The position numbers and the translations under genes are program-made. Positions 1-7,772 of a stretch of DNA of 64,000 nt are shown in pieces; position 1 is the stretch's first letter; every line of letters begins with the position of its first letter. The stretch comes from CBDCDJ01 sp965215355 (GTDB lineage Bacteria > Deinococcota > Deinococci > Deinococcales > Trueperaceae): assembly GCA_965215355.1 (NCBI GenBank), contig CBDCDJ010000007.1, positions 4,030,001 to 4,094,000 on the forward strand, read 5' to 3'. The notes under the pieces were generated by a model. It saw nothing but the letters and a program-made list of their open reading frames with translations, did no database searches and was not told the origin of the DNA.

Positions 1-500
1 TCGAGCAAGCCCGGCACGTGGCTAATCTCGTTGCTCTTGCCGTCTACCGCCGTCGAGGTCAGGCATAGCCCGTGCGCGTGTGACCAGACGTTGAGCATAT
101 GCACAGCCTTAACAGTCTCGGTTGCCGAACCCCGTAGCTGCTTACCGTCGATTGCCAGCACATCCTCAGCCCTGAGACGGCCACCGATAGCTGCTCGCAC
201 CCAGTCCAGCGCGCACGTCTGGAAATGGGCGGGGTCTAACAGGCGAAATACTCGGTTGAAGGTGTCATGACTGGGAATGCCGTTTTTCAACTCAAGGAAC
301 CCTTCCAGCCACACCTTCTTCGTCTGCCCAAACGTTTCTATCTCGTAAAAGCTGTCTGCCCCTGCTAGAATCGCGCTCAAAGCGATAGCCACAATGGTAA
401 CCAGCGAATGCTGTTTGCTTCTCTCTATCCTTGGGTCAGGTAATTCCGCAAAGTGCAACACCGCTAAACGTAGCTGCTCTGTCTCTAGCTCTTCTGTCAT
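1..500 (-). CDS. ISAs1-family transposase, N-terminal part (cut by window edge)
   Basis: Reading leftward from an ATG at 500, the minus strand stays open to the edge (about 166 codons). It begins MTEELETEQLRL, then has HFAELPDPR, SLVTIVAIALSAILAGADSF, SHDTFNRVFRLLDP and DVLAIDGKQLRGS. These blocks are typical of the ISAs1 (H-repeat) transposases: an N-terminal DUF4338-like/helix segment, then the start of the DDE domain, where the D of IDGK is the first catalytic aspartate. The rest of the catalytic domain and the left end of the element lie outside the window. No terminal repeat could be identified next to the start. The neighbour on the right is read in the same direction but is an ordinary chromosomal gene. 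Confidence 0.85.
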   Translation of the reverse strand, partial: MTEELETEQLRLAVLHFAELPDPRIERSKQHSLVTIVAIALSAILAGADSFYEIETFGQTKKVWLEGFLELKNGIPSHDTFNRVFRLLDPAHFQTCALDWVRAAIGGRLRAEDVLAIDGKQLRGSATETVKAVHMLNVWSHAHGLCLTSTAVDGKSNEISHVPGLL

Positions 501-607
501 TCCTCAAGACTAGCGCCTTCGCTTTTGATGCGTCAGCCCTGGTCACTGGCGCGGTTCGGGGCGTGTGCTCGCTCGTCCTGGGGTTGAGAAGTTGCGTAGG
601 CCGAAGT

Positions 608-1321
608 CTAAGGCTCGTCGACCTGAATCCCGTAGCGCACCGCTACAAACGCGCTCACCGACAACTGTCCGCCGGACACCGGCACACTTTCCGCGGCCGC
701 CACGCTCGCCATCGGCACCGGCATGAAGGAATCGCCGCCTGCAGCGATGTCGTTTATCATCTGCACCGGCCCCAAGCCGACCCCGGCCAGGTCGGCGAGT
801 TGCTGCGCTTTGGCGGCCGCGTCCTGCACGGCGAGTGCTCGAGCCTGCGCGGCCAGCACGTCCGGGTCGGCAAAGGTGTAACGGACGTTGTTGACTGTGT
901 TCGCCCCGGCCTCCAAGCTGGCGGCGAGGATTTCGCCCACTTTATCCACGTCCCGCACGGTGACGTTGAGGGTGTTCGACACGCGGTAGAGCGGCGTGGT
1001 GGGCGCGTTGTTACGGTCGTAGCGGTCTTCGCGCCAGACGTTGTAGTAAGCGGTGCGGATGTCTTTTGCTTCGACCCCGGCCGCGGTCAAAGCGGCCACG
1101 ACGGCGCGCACGGCGCGGTCGGCCGCGGCGCTGGCCGCGCCCAAGTCCTCGTCGACGATGTCGACGCCCAGCTCGAGCACCGCCAAGTCCGGCTCGCCGT
1201 AGACGGTGCCGCTGCCGGTCACGCTGATGCCGGTGATTTGGATGCCAGAGTCTTGCGCGCCGACGAACCCCGAAGCGACCATCCCGAACAGCAACGTGCC
1301 CAGCAACAGGTACTTTTTCAT
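608..1321 (-). CDS. SIMPL (DUF541) domain secreted protein
   Basis: The protein has 237 residues and starts with a signal peptide (MKKYLLLGTLLFGMVASGFVGAQ, in two parts: charged MKK, then a hydrophobic core and GAQ). After it comes one SIMPL/DUF541 domain: ITGISVTGSGTVYGEPDLA, a helix AASAAADRAVRAVVAALTAA, KDIRTAYYNV, YRVSNTLNVTVRDVDKVGEI and VNNVRYTFADP. The family includes YggE of E. coli, linked to oxidative stress, and is periplasmic or outer-surface; the molecular activity is unknown. It is monocistronic, transcribed away from the ABC-F gene, and its start is 6 nt from a TANNNT box, so the mRNA may lack a leader. Confidence 0.85.
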   Translation of the reverse strand: MKKYLLLGTLLFGMVASGFVGAQDSGIQITGISVTGSGTVYGEPDLAVLELGVDIVDEDLGAASAAADRAVRAVVAALTAAGVEAKDIRTAYYNVWREDRYDRNNAPTTPLYRVSNTLNVTVRDVDKVGEILAASLEAGANTVNNVRYTFADPDVLAAQARALAVQDAAAKAQQLADLAGVGLGPVQMINDIAAGGDSFMPVPMASVAAAESVPVSGGQLSVSAFVAVRYGIQVDEP

Positions 1322-1327
1322 GCCCCC

Positions 1328-1358
1328 AGCTTACTCGGTCAGGGTTCTAAAGGTGCAA
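1328..1358 (-). promoter_or_regulatory. Likely leaderless promoter of the SIMPL gene
   Basis: On the minus strand TTGCAC (1353-1358) and TAAGCT (1328-1333) are separated by 19 bp. TAAGCT lies 6 nt before the ATG at 1321, and only a G run (gggggc) lies between, so transcription would start at or next to the start codon. The long spacer weakens the -35 assignment. Confidence 0.4.
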
Positions 1359-1373
1359 GGCGGCGTTAACGCT

Positions 1374-1403
1374 TTGTTTACTTACCGATTGTTTACTTAC
1401 CGA
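1374..1403. repeat. Tandem 15-bp direct repeat
   Basis: TTGTTTACTTACCGA occurs twice without a gap (1374-1388 and 1389-1403). A decayed third copy, CTTACGGATTGTTTA, follows at 1412-1426. The repeats lie in the space between the divergent SIMPL and ABC-F genes, where a regulator could bind, but no function is shown. Confidence 0.8.
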
Positions 1404-1491
1404 CCGAATTTCTTACGGATTGTTTAGCCGCTCGGATGGCCGTAAACCTGTTTTTCGGCTTTCTCGTCCTGGACTACGGCCGGGTAGGCCG

Positions 1492-3651
1492 ATGTTGCAT
1501 AGCCTTAAGGGCGTGGAGCACCTGCGCGGCGAAGACCTCAGTTTTGTGCTCCACGGGCGCGACGTGTTGCGAAACGTCACCATGACGTTGCGGAGCGGCG
1601 AGCGCGTCGGTTTGCTGGGGGCCAACGGGGCGGGCAAGACGACGCTGCTGCGTATCCTGGCGGGTGAGCTGGCCCCGAGCGAAGGCCGCCTGGTGCGGAG
1701 TCCGGGCGTGTGGCTGGCCTATCTCTCTCAAGCTGGCAGCAAGATGACGGGTTCGCTTTTTGAAGCGGCGTCGGCGGCTTTGGAGCACGTCCACACTTTA
1801 GAGCGTGAACTGCGTTCGGAAGAAACGCGCCTGGCGTCGAGCGGAGACATGGAGCGCTACGCGCAGCTCACCGCGCAGTTCGAGGCGGCGGGCGGTTACG
1901 AAGCGGAAGCGGCGTTGGAAAAGACGCTGCTCGAGTTCGGCTTCGCGCCGGAACGGTTCGGCCAAAGTGTGACGAGTCTCTCCGGCGGCGAGCGCGCCCG
2001 TTTGGGCTTGGCGACGGCCCTGGCGGCCCGCCCCGAAATCTTGTTGCTGGACGAGCCGACCAATCATTTGGACCTCTTCGCTCGGCGCACGCTTGCTGCG
2101 CGGCTCAGCGCTTATCCGGGCGCTTTGCTGCTGGCCGCGCACGACCGGGCGCTACTGGACGCGGTTTGCACGCACGTCGTTTATTTGGAGGGGGGTGAAG
2201 TGACTTTGTACCGCGGCAACTACAGTGTTTTCCGAGCGCGGCAGGAGGGCGCGCGGCGAGGTGCTCTCAAAAGAGCCAGGGAGAGCGCCAAGGAGACCGC
2301 GCGCTTGCAGACGAGCGCGCAACGGTTGCGAAGCTGGGGCACGGAGGCGGCGCAGCGGCAGCGCAAAAGTTTGGAACGGCGGCTCGAGCTCGTCCCCACG
2401 TTTTTAGAAGAAAAAACACCTTCTTTAAACCTGCGCCCCGCAGCGGCCCGCGGCACGCTTGCAAGCGCCAAACACCTCAGCAAAAAGTTCGGCGACCGAG
2501 TTGTTTTAGACGACGCCACGTTGCGCCTCGAGGCGGGCGACAAAGTCGCGCTGTTGGGGCCGAACGGCTCGGGCAAAACGACGCTGCTAAATATTTTGGC
2601 AGGCGTGACCGAGTCGGACGACCCACGGGTAGAGCTTGTCTGGCACCCGACGACCCGGACAAAGCTGTTCGACCAGCACACGCGCGGTGTGGCGGCGGGC
2701 GAGGCACCTCTGGCACAGCTCGAGCGCTACGTGTCCAGCGCGCGTGCGCGGCAGCTTCTCGCCCTGGTCGGTCTGCCGCCGGAAACCTGGGAAAAACCGC
2801 CCGACACCCTTTCCGGCGGCGAGCGCGCCCGGCTGGGGTTGGCGCTCCTCGTCGCCGGAGAAGCGAACCTGCTCCTGCTCGACGAGCCCACGAACGACCT
2901 CGACCTTGCGATGACCGAACTGCTCGAGGCCAGTTTAGCGAGTACCGAGGCCGCCGTCCTCTTCGTCACGCACGACGAGCGCCTGGCCGAGAGCGTAGCG
3001 ACGCGGGTGTGGTCGCTGGACGGCGGCAAACTTGTCGAGTACCGCGGCGGACTTCAGGGCTACTTGAAAGGCGTGCGGCGGCTCGAGCCCGAACCTGAGC
3101 AAGCACCGCAATCTTTGGACGAAGCAGAGGCTGACGAGGATGTACTCGAGCGCCTGGAGGACGAACGCGTAAAGCTCGAGACCCGCCTGCTCGACCCGCT
3201 GCGCTTAGGCGAGCGCGAGCGGGACCGTGCCGAGGCGCGTTTGAGAGAGCTTTTCAACGAATTGTCCGAACACTACAACGCTGCCCTGCCCCCGCCCCTG
3301 CCGCGCTACCGCGCCGCGTCGCGTGGGGTTGTGGTGACGACGAACGGCTTTGCAAACGGTCGTGCCGACTTTGCGACTAACGCCTCTTTTGCCCTTCGGC
3401 TTTTGTTGCCGCCGGGTGCATCAACCGGACACGTGACGGTTTTGGAAACGGAGGGCGCGTGTTCGCTGGCATGGGCGAGGGTTGCCGCGCTTGCCGCCCT
3501 CGTTCGAATTGCCGTGGAACACCTGGACGTTAAGACGTTGCAACTTCAGTCCGCGAACGACCTGAGTAGAGCGGGGTTCGAACCCGCCGGGGAAAACTGG
3601 TGGCTGCTGAGCTTGTCACGCTATGAAAAGGCTTTGGGTTACGCGGAATGA
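1492..3651 (+). CDS. ABC-F type duplicated ATPase
   Basis: This is a soluble protein with two ABC ATPase domains and no membrane segments. From the ATG at 1492 it has 719 residues; a TTG at 1420 would add 24 residues of low-complexity R/P-rich sequence and is less likely. Domain 1 has Walker A GANGAGKT (about 43-50), signature LSGGERARLGLA and Walker B ILLLDEPTNHLD. A charged linker follows, and domain 2 has GPNGSGKT (about 357), LSGGERARLGLA and LLLLDEPTNDLD. Proteins of this family act on the ribosome, some in antibiotic resistance and others in translation control. After a coiled-coil stretch (residues about 565-615), roughly 100 residues form an extra C-terminal domain that I do not recognise. 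The substrate or ribosomal role cannot be told from sequence. Confidence 0.85.
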   Translation: MLHSLKGVEHLRGEDLSFVLHGRDVLRNVTMTLRSGERVGLLGANGAGKTTLLRILAGELAPSEGRLVRSPGVWLAYLSQAGSKMTGSLFEAASAALEHVHTLERELRSEETRLASSGDMERYAQLTAQFEAAGGYEAEAALEKTLLEFGFAPERFGQSVTSLSGGERARLGLATALAARPEILLLDEPTNHLDLFARRTLAARLSAYPGALLLAAHDRALLDAVCTHVVYLEGGEVTLYRGNYSVFRARQEGARRGALKRARESAKETARLQTSAQRLRSWGTEAAQRQRKSLERRLELVPTFLEEKTPSLNLRPAAARGTLASAKHLSKKFGDRVVLDDATLRLEAGDKVALLGPNGSGKTTLLNILAGVTESDDPRVELVWHPTTRTKLFDQHTRGVAAGEAPLAQLERYVSSARARQLLALVGLPPETWEKPPDTLSGGERARLGLALLVAGEANLLLLDEPTNDLDLAMTELLEASLASTEAAVLFVTHDERLAESVATRVWSLDGGKLVEYRGGLQGYLKGVRRLEPEPEQAPQSLDEAEADEDVLERLEDERVKLETRLLDPLRLGERERDRAEARLRELFNELSEHYNAALPPPLPRYRAASRGVVVTTNGFANGRADFATNASFALRLLLPPGASTGHVTVLETEGACSLAWARVAALAALVRIAVEHLDVKTLQLQSANDLSRAGFEPAGENWWLLSLSRYEKALGYAE

Positions 3652-3683
3652 CCCCGCGGCTCACGAGTGACCTTTGAAGTGTG

Positions 3684-3812
3684 TAATACCCTTTCCGGTT
3701 AATTCCCTAAAGAATTAACCCGAGTGTAGCGAGAAGAAACTTTTGCGGATTCCGATAAGGAAGCGGAAAATCTCTTTCAGGTTTATTAGCTGTATTATCG
3801 GAATCCGTATAA
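3684..3812 (+). repeat. Dispersed repeat, copy 1
   Basis: This segment starts AATACCCTTTCCGG and ends ATTATCGGAATCCGTATAA. Inside are TTAATTCCCT and AATTAACCCGAG (a short inverted repeat) and TGCGGATTCCGATAAGGA. The same order of blocks occurs at 51589-51796 (+) and 26012-26131 (-), and part of it at 29321-29374 (-). The segment has no open reading frame. GGATTCCGATAA near the middle and TTATCGGAATCC at the end are inverted copies. Confidence 0.75.
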
Positions 3813-3821
3813 CTCGTAAAG

Positions 3822-3853
3822 AAGCTTGCAGTGCTCGACGCTGCAAGCTTTTT
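3822..3853 (+). terminator. Rho-independent terminator after the ABC-F gene
   Basis: AAGCTTGCAG (3822-3831) pairs perfectly with CTGCAAGCTT (3841-3850) around a 9-nt loop and runs into TTTTT (3849-3853). It lies between the ABC-F gene and the convergent lipoprotein gene. The A-run on the other side is short, so function in the leftward direction is less certain. Confidence 0.8.
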
Positions 3854-3879
3854 AGAGTGACTTGAAAATTGGACTGAAG

Positions 3880-4467
3880 CTACCAGGTAAAATCAGCGGG
3901 TGGTTCAGTCACGGAGCAGAAGGTGCCGCTGCTATCCCTGCTCTCTGTGGCTCGCACACTACACAAGACTGGACCTATACCGTTGATTTTAAGCTCCAGA
4001 TTGCCACCTAAGCGAAAATCAGACTTATCGCTTGTCACGATCGTAGTACCTGCGCTCGTTTTGTAAGCGCCCTCCTCCGCAGCTAACGAAGCGATACTGG
4101 CATCGGGTACGATGAGCGTTCCGAGAAAAGCGTAAAGCTTAGGGTGTGCGAGAAATTCGGCCTCGGTCAGGTTGTTGGTGGTTAGGTAAGTTTTGAAGGC
4201 GTCTTTTGAAACGTAGATGAGGCTCACGGGGTAGTCGGCAAGCTCAGGGAAGAGGCTGGACTGTTGAAGTGCGCGAGCGAGCACCTCGCCATCATTTGCG
4301 AGCAGGTTTACCGTGTCTTGGATGGGGAAGGTATTCAATCCTGCATCTTGAGGTTTTTGAGTGCAAGCAGCGAGCAGCAGAAGGAGCAGAACTAGAAAGC
4401 TCATAAGTCGAAACACCTGCCATGTATGCCTCACAAAAAACCACCTCTTTTCCAATGTAATCCTCAA
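3880..4467 (-). CDS. Lipoprotein with divergent FAS1-like domain
   Basis: The protein has 195 residues. A hydrophobic stretch MSFLVLLLLLLAAC ends in a lipobox (LAAC), so lipid attachment at Cys35 or, with the inner ATG, at Cys14 is likely. The remainder resembles a fasciclin (FAS1) domain: QDTVNLLANDGEVLARAL at the start, then SLIYVSKDAFKTYL (the place of the usual FAPTDEAF motif), LTEAEFLAHPKLYAFLGTLI and VPDASIA. FAS1 proteins are surface adhesion or matrix proteins. Two cysteines near the C-terminus (LCSVRA and TFCSVTE) could form a disulfide. The first 21 residues (MRITLEKRWFF...) are unusual for a signal peptide, so the internal Met at 4404 is a reasonable alternative start. The FAS1 match is by eye and weak. 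Confidence 0.6.
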   Translation of the reverse strand: MRITLEKRWFFVRHTWQVFRLMSFLVLLLLLLAACTQKPQDAGLNTFPIQDTVNLLANDGEVLARALQQSSLFPELADYPVSLIYVSKDAFKTYLTTNNLTEAEFLAHPKLYAFLGTLIVPDASIASLAAEEGAYKTSAGTTIVTSDKSDFRLGGNLELKINGIGPVLCSVRATESRDSSGTFCSVTEPPADFTW

Positions 4468-4514
4468 TAGTATGAGTTGATTAGGGCAATGTCCAAAAGA
4501 TTGAAGTCATAGTT

Positions 4515-5411
4515 ATAACCTCGGGTGCTAGTGGAAAAGGGATAGAAAAAGAGAGAAGATTGGTTATGCGAACCAGACATCTTCTCTCGAAGCACACTGT
4601 AACAGACCTCTTCACAGCGGTATACGTCCTGCTAGACGACTATCTGCAAGCGTCTGAGCGCTTGGGGCGCTTTAAGCTGCCCAAGAAACCCAACCAAAAG
4701 TCGAGCTACGCCGAAGTGCTCAGCATCATCTTAGTCGGTGAAATCCTGCAGCAAAAGAATCAGGGCTTGTGGTACTTGCTGGTGCAGCGCGAGTATCAGA
4801 GCCTGTTTCCCGAGCTGCCCCACCTCAGCCGCTTTTACCGGGTGAGTCGTAACTTTGAACGCATCTACGCTGATTTGGCGATGCTGGTTGCTCAGCATGA
4901 TGGGGTGTACCTGATTGATTCGAAACCGCTGCCCATCTGCAAGGGCGTTCGCTACACAAGACAGCGAAGGATGAGTGAAGCCGCATCCGGACGCGGTGGA
5001 GCAACCAAGCGCTTTTACGGTTACAAGCTACATGCTGTATGCACAGGTCAAGGCGCTATCTGTCGCTTTGCTGTCGTCCCAGCCAATGAGCATGATGTCA
5101 TGGTGGGCAAGTGTTTGCTCGATGACCGCTATGATGACCTAAACAGCCTTATCGGTGACAAGGGCTATCAAGGCTTAGGCATCTACACGCCGCCCAAGGG
5201 CAATGCTAAAGAGCCTCAGTTCTGGTGTGACTTCTTTGCCACAGCACGTAAATCTATCGAAGCCGTTTTCTCCTCACTCACACGCTGTCGCAATATCGCC
5301 CTGCAGCAACTCAACTCCTTCTGGAGCATCCGCGCTAGCGTCTGCCGCAAAGTCGCGGCTCACAACCTTATCCTCTTCCTCTTTGCCTAATCGTCTAGCA
5401 CCCGAGGTTAT
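4515..5411 (+). mobile_element. Complete IS982-family insertion sequence
   Basis: A perfect 17-bp inverted repeat, ATAACCTCGGGTGCTAG (4515-4531) and CTAGCACCCGAGGTTAT (5395-5411), encloses one transposase gene. The termini of the family begin ACC, so the true ends may be 4518 and 5408. No target duplication is evident next to either pair of ends. The length, about 0.9 kb, and the single gene are usual for the family. It lies in the region between the lipoprotein gene and the GNAT operon. Confidence 0.9.
4560..5390 (+). CDS. IS982-family DDE transposase
   Basis: The protein has 276 residues, full length for the family. An N-terminal helical DNA-binding part (KSSYAEVLSIILVGEI) is followed by a DDE core: VYLIDSKPLPIC with the first Asp, FYGYKLHAVCTGQGAICRF, PANEHDVM, DKGYQGLGI and the terminal KSIEAVFSSLTR with the catalytic Glu. 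No frameshift or stop is seen and both inverted repeats are intact, so the element may still be active. The ATG at 4560 is followed by a second one two codons on. Confidence 0.9.
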   Translation: MVMRTRHLLSKHTVTDLFTAVYVLLDDYLQASERLGRFKLPKKPNQKSSYAEVLSIILVGEILQQKNQGLWYLLVQREYQSLFPELPHLSRFYRVSRNFERIYADLAMLVAQHDGVYLIDSKPLPICKGVRYTRQRRMSEAASGRGGATKRFYGYKLHAVCTGQGAICRFAVVPANEHDVMVGKCLLDDRYDDLNSLIGDKGYQGLGIYTPPKGNAKEPQFWCDFFATARKSIEAVFSSLTRCRNIALQQLNSFWSIRASVCRKVAAHNLILFLFA

Positions 5412-5805
5412 TATTACGAATTCCGACTGATTTGGGAATACCAACGAATCAATCTAATGTCGGTACAGCAGTTTTCTAGGCTAGACCTCAATTGCAGGGT
5501 GTGCTACACTTCCCGACAGCATGATTTACGTTCGACACCGTTAAGGCTTATCCACCGCGTTACGCGCTTAGGGCCCCCGCCGGGGTTCGCAGCCGCCCCG
5601 TCACGGGGCGAGAAGGGAGGAATAAATGTTTCAGACGTCTTTTAGTCCTTCCTCCTTCGTAACAAGGCGCGACGGTGTGAAAACGGCTGTGCCGAACCCA
5701 GCCACGCGCTAAACCCATTACAGTTCCATACGCTTCACCCGAGCTTTGTAGAGCGGTCTGCTGTGGCCCTCGCCACCCTCGCAAACCTAAATTTGGAGAG
5801 ATGCC
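5412..5805 (+). promoter_or_regulatory. Long leader of the GNAT operon
   Basis: No known gene is present in these 394 bases. A possible promoter is TAGACC, 17 bp, TACACT around 5480-5512. Further on a strong hairpin CGCCCCGT / ACGGGGCG (about 5594-5610) is followed by a good Shine-Dalgarno sequence (GGGAGGA) and a 28-codon reading frame. The downstream TTCCTCC (5649-5655) is complementary to GGAGGAA (5616-5622), so the ribosome site can be folded away. This could be a regulated 5' leader. It does not match a riboswitch class that I know. Confidence 0.4.
5626..5712 (+). CDS. Possible 28-residue leader peptide
   Basis: ATG at 5626, placed 5 nt after GGGAGGA, opens a 28-codon frame (MFQTSFSPSSFVTRRDGVKT and eight more residues) ending TAA at 5712. 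It has no similarity that I recognise and lies 93 nt before the first GNAT gene. The strong ribosome site is the only support; it might be a regulatory leader peptide or chance. Confidence 0.25.
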   Translation: MFQTSFSPSSFVTRRDGVKTAVPNPATR

Positions 5806-6756
5806 GTGACGATTCGACCCTTTACCGAAAACGACTACGGAGCCGTGGCAGACATCTGGAACGCGGCCTACCCTTATAAGACGACCGCCGACGAACTGCG
5901 CCGCGACGCCGCCAAACGGCCCGAACACCTCGTTTTGAAACGCTGGCTGCTCGAGCAAAACGGCAACCCCGTCGGCTACGGCTCGTTTCAGCACAGCGAG
6001 GACAGCTTTCACCCGCAGAAGTTTTGGCTGGGGCCGACTGTACCGCCCGAGCAGCAGGGGAGAGGCTACGGTAGAGCGCTTTTCGAGCACTTGCTGAAAG
6101 AACTGGTGCCCTACCGCCCCACCGAACTGCGGGACTTTTCCCGCGAGGACTGGACGCGTAAGACTCACTTTTTACAAGCTCGAGGTTTTGAAGAAGAACT
6201 GCGCTCGTTCGAGTCCCGGTTGGACGTTGCAACGTTCGACCCGGCTCCCTTCGCAGGGCTCGAGCGAACGCTGAAAGCAAAGGGCGTCGAGGTGAAAACC
6301 TATGCCGACCTCAAGAATGATTCGGAACGTGACCGCAAAATCTACGACCTCCACACCACCCTCGACCAGGACGTGCCGATGGCGGGAGAGTACACCAAAC
6401 CCACTTTCGAACGCTTTGCTTCGTTTCACTGGGAGGACGAGCGCTTCGTGCCGGAAGGTTACCTCGTCGCGGTGGCGGGGGACGAGTACGTGGGCTTGAG
6501 CGAACTTTTCACCTCCAAAGCCGACGCTCATCTGCACACGGGTTTGACCGGCGTGCGGCGCGCGTACCGGCGTAAAGGTGTCGCGCTGGCGCTGAAGGTG
6601 AAAGGGGCTGAATTTGCGCGAGCATTCGGCGCTCCCGAAATCAACACCTGGAACGAGACGAACAATGTGGGGATGCTGGCTATCAACGAACGGCTCGGTT
6701 TTGTGCAGCAGCCCGCCAACATCGACTTTGTGAAAAAGCTTGGGGGAGTGACGTGA
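5806..6756 (+). CDS. Double-GNAT acetyltransferase 1
   Basis: The protein has 316 residues starting at a GTG that follows GGAGAG by 5 nt. It holds two GNAT folds. In the first, the acetyl-CoA loop is QQGRGYGRALFEHLL (residues about 84-98); in the second, RRAYRRKGVALALKVK, followed by NTWNETNNVGMLAINERLGF, the usual GNAT end block. Tandem GNATs of this type, such as mycothiol synthase MshD, transfer an acetyl group from acetyl-CoA to a small-molecule amine. The substrate here is unknown. It is the first gene of a run of five whose stop and start codons overlap. Confidence 0.8.
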   Translation: MTIRPFTENDYGAVADIWNAAYPYKTTADELRRDAAKRPEHLVLKRWLLEQNGNPVGYGSFQHSEDSFHPQKFWLGPTVPPEQQGRGYGRALFEHLLKELVPYRPTELRDFSREDWTRKTHFLQARGFEEELRSFESRLDVATFDPAPFAGLERTLKAKGVEVKTYADLKNDSERDRKIYDLHTTLDQDVPMAGEYTKPTFERFASFHWEDERFVPEGYLVAVAGDEYVGLSELFTSKADAHLHTGLTGVRRAYRRKGVALALKVKGAEFARAFGAPEINTWNETNNVGMLAINERLGFVQQPANIDFVKKLGGVT

Positions 6757-7772
6757 CCGGACTTACAGCGCGCGGCTACGCAGACCGAGCCTACCTGGAA
6801 AAAGTAACCGAAGCCATGACCGCTTTTCGCCGGGACGACCCCCTGGCGGGCCTTTACGACGCGGGCGACCTCAACTGGTGGTGGCGCGACGGCGACTACC
6901 GCGACGCCGCAAACCAAATGTTTTGGGAAGACGAACAGGGAAGGGTGCTGGCCTTTGGGCTGCTCGAGAGCGCCTACCGCGCCTTCGACTACGAGTTTTT
7001 GCCGAGCTTGGGCGACGCGCATGAGGTCGTGCGGGAGATGTTTCGGTGGGGTTTGGGCGGCCTCAAACAAATGGCGGAGGGCGGTGAGGCGTCATTGCGA
7101 GCGCAGCGAAGCAATCTCCCAACATCTGCGCCTCACGCAGACTCAGATGGCTTCGTCGCTCCTTCGTCGCTTCTCGCCATGATAGAAAGAGAACGTCAGG
7201 AACAGGATTTGAAGGTGAGTTGCTCGGTTTCCATTCGCGACAGCCACGGCGCGTTGCGCGCGCTGGCGGAAAAGGCTGGCTTCGCCCTGAGCGGTAAAGC
7301 GATTGTGCAAACCACGCTCGAGCTTCCAGCCCCTATCCTGCTCGAGCCGCCCGCAGGATACAGCGTCCGCAGCCTTCGGGACGACGACTTGGTGGACGGC
7401 GGCACCCCCGTGCTCCATCAAAAAGCCGCCGCTTTACAAAAGGTTAAAGAAACGCCCCTTTACCGCCGGGACTTGCACCTCATAGTCCAAGTCCCGGACG
7501 GTCGGCTCGCCGCAGAGTGCATCGTCTGGCTGGACGCGGCAAACAACATCGGCATCTTCGAGCCGGTGCGCACGCATCCAGACTTTTACCGGCGCGGCTT
7601 GGGAAAAGCGCTGCTGTCCGAGGGTTTGAAGCTCATGTGCGAGCGCGGCGCGACGCTCGCCAAGGTAGCTCACGACCGGGACAATCCAGCTGCCGAACGC
7701 CTCTACACATCTTTGGGTTTTCGCAAGGTGTTTGAAAAGCTCGAGTACACCTTCACGGGAGAAAAACTATGA
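6753..7772 (+). CDS. Double-GNAT acetyltransferase 2, with in-frame repeat insertion
   Basis: The GTG start overlaps the stop of gene 1 (GTGA). The 339-residue protein has a degenerate N-terminal GNAT half (DLNWWWRDGDYRDAANQMF) and a canonical C-terminal half with HPDFYRRGLGKALLSEGLK and ERLYTSLGFRKVFEKLEY. Between them, residues about 113-143 (EASLRAQRSNLPTSAPHADS onward) are encoded by a palindromic repeat at 7092-7182 and look unlike the rest. The frame stays open through the insert. Apart from this the gene seems intact, and the C-terminal domain keeps the acetyl-CoA motif. Confidence 0.78.
   Translation: MTGLTARGYADRAYLEKVTEAMTAFRRDDPLAGLYDAGDLNWWWRDGDYRDAANQMFWEDEQGRVLAFGLLESAYRAFDYEFLPSLGDAHEVVREMFRWGLGGLKQMAEGGEASLRAQRSNLPTSAPHADSDGFVAPSSLLAMIERERQEQDLKVSCSVSIRDSHGALRALAEKAGFALSGKAIVQTTLELPAPILLEPPAGYSVRSLRDDDLVDGGTPVLHQKAAALQKVKETPLYRRDLHLIVQVPDGRLAAECIVWLDAANNIGIFEPVRTHPDFYRRGLGKALLSEGLKLMCERGATLAKVAHDRDNPAAERLYTSLGFRKVFEKLEYTFTGEKL
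7092..7182. repeat. Palindromic repeat inserted in frame inside a GNAT gene
   Basis: TCATTGCGAGCGCAGCGAAG at the left and the inverted CTTCGTCGCTTCTCGCCATG at the right form an imperfect inverted repeat of about 25-35 bp per arm. The sequence around CATTGCGAGCG-AGCGAAGCAATC is a well-known kind of intergenic palindrome in many bacteria. Here it sits inside a gene with its length fitting the reading frame. Confidence 0.75.

Noticed and set aside
31..270. Plus-strand frame at the left edge
   Set aside because: It is the antisense of a recognisable ISAs1 transposase frame on the minus strand.
3570..3600. tRNA-like GGGGTTCGAACCCGCC in the ABC-F gene end
   Set aside because: It looks like a T-arm, but no acceptor, D-arm or anticodon stem can be built around it and it is in frame within a continuous gene.
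4511..5418. Target-site duplication around the IS982 element
   Set aside because: Sequences next to the inverted repeats (AGTTATA and TATTATT) do not agree for any usual length.
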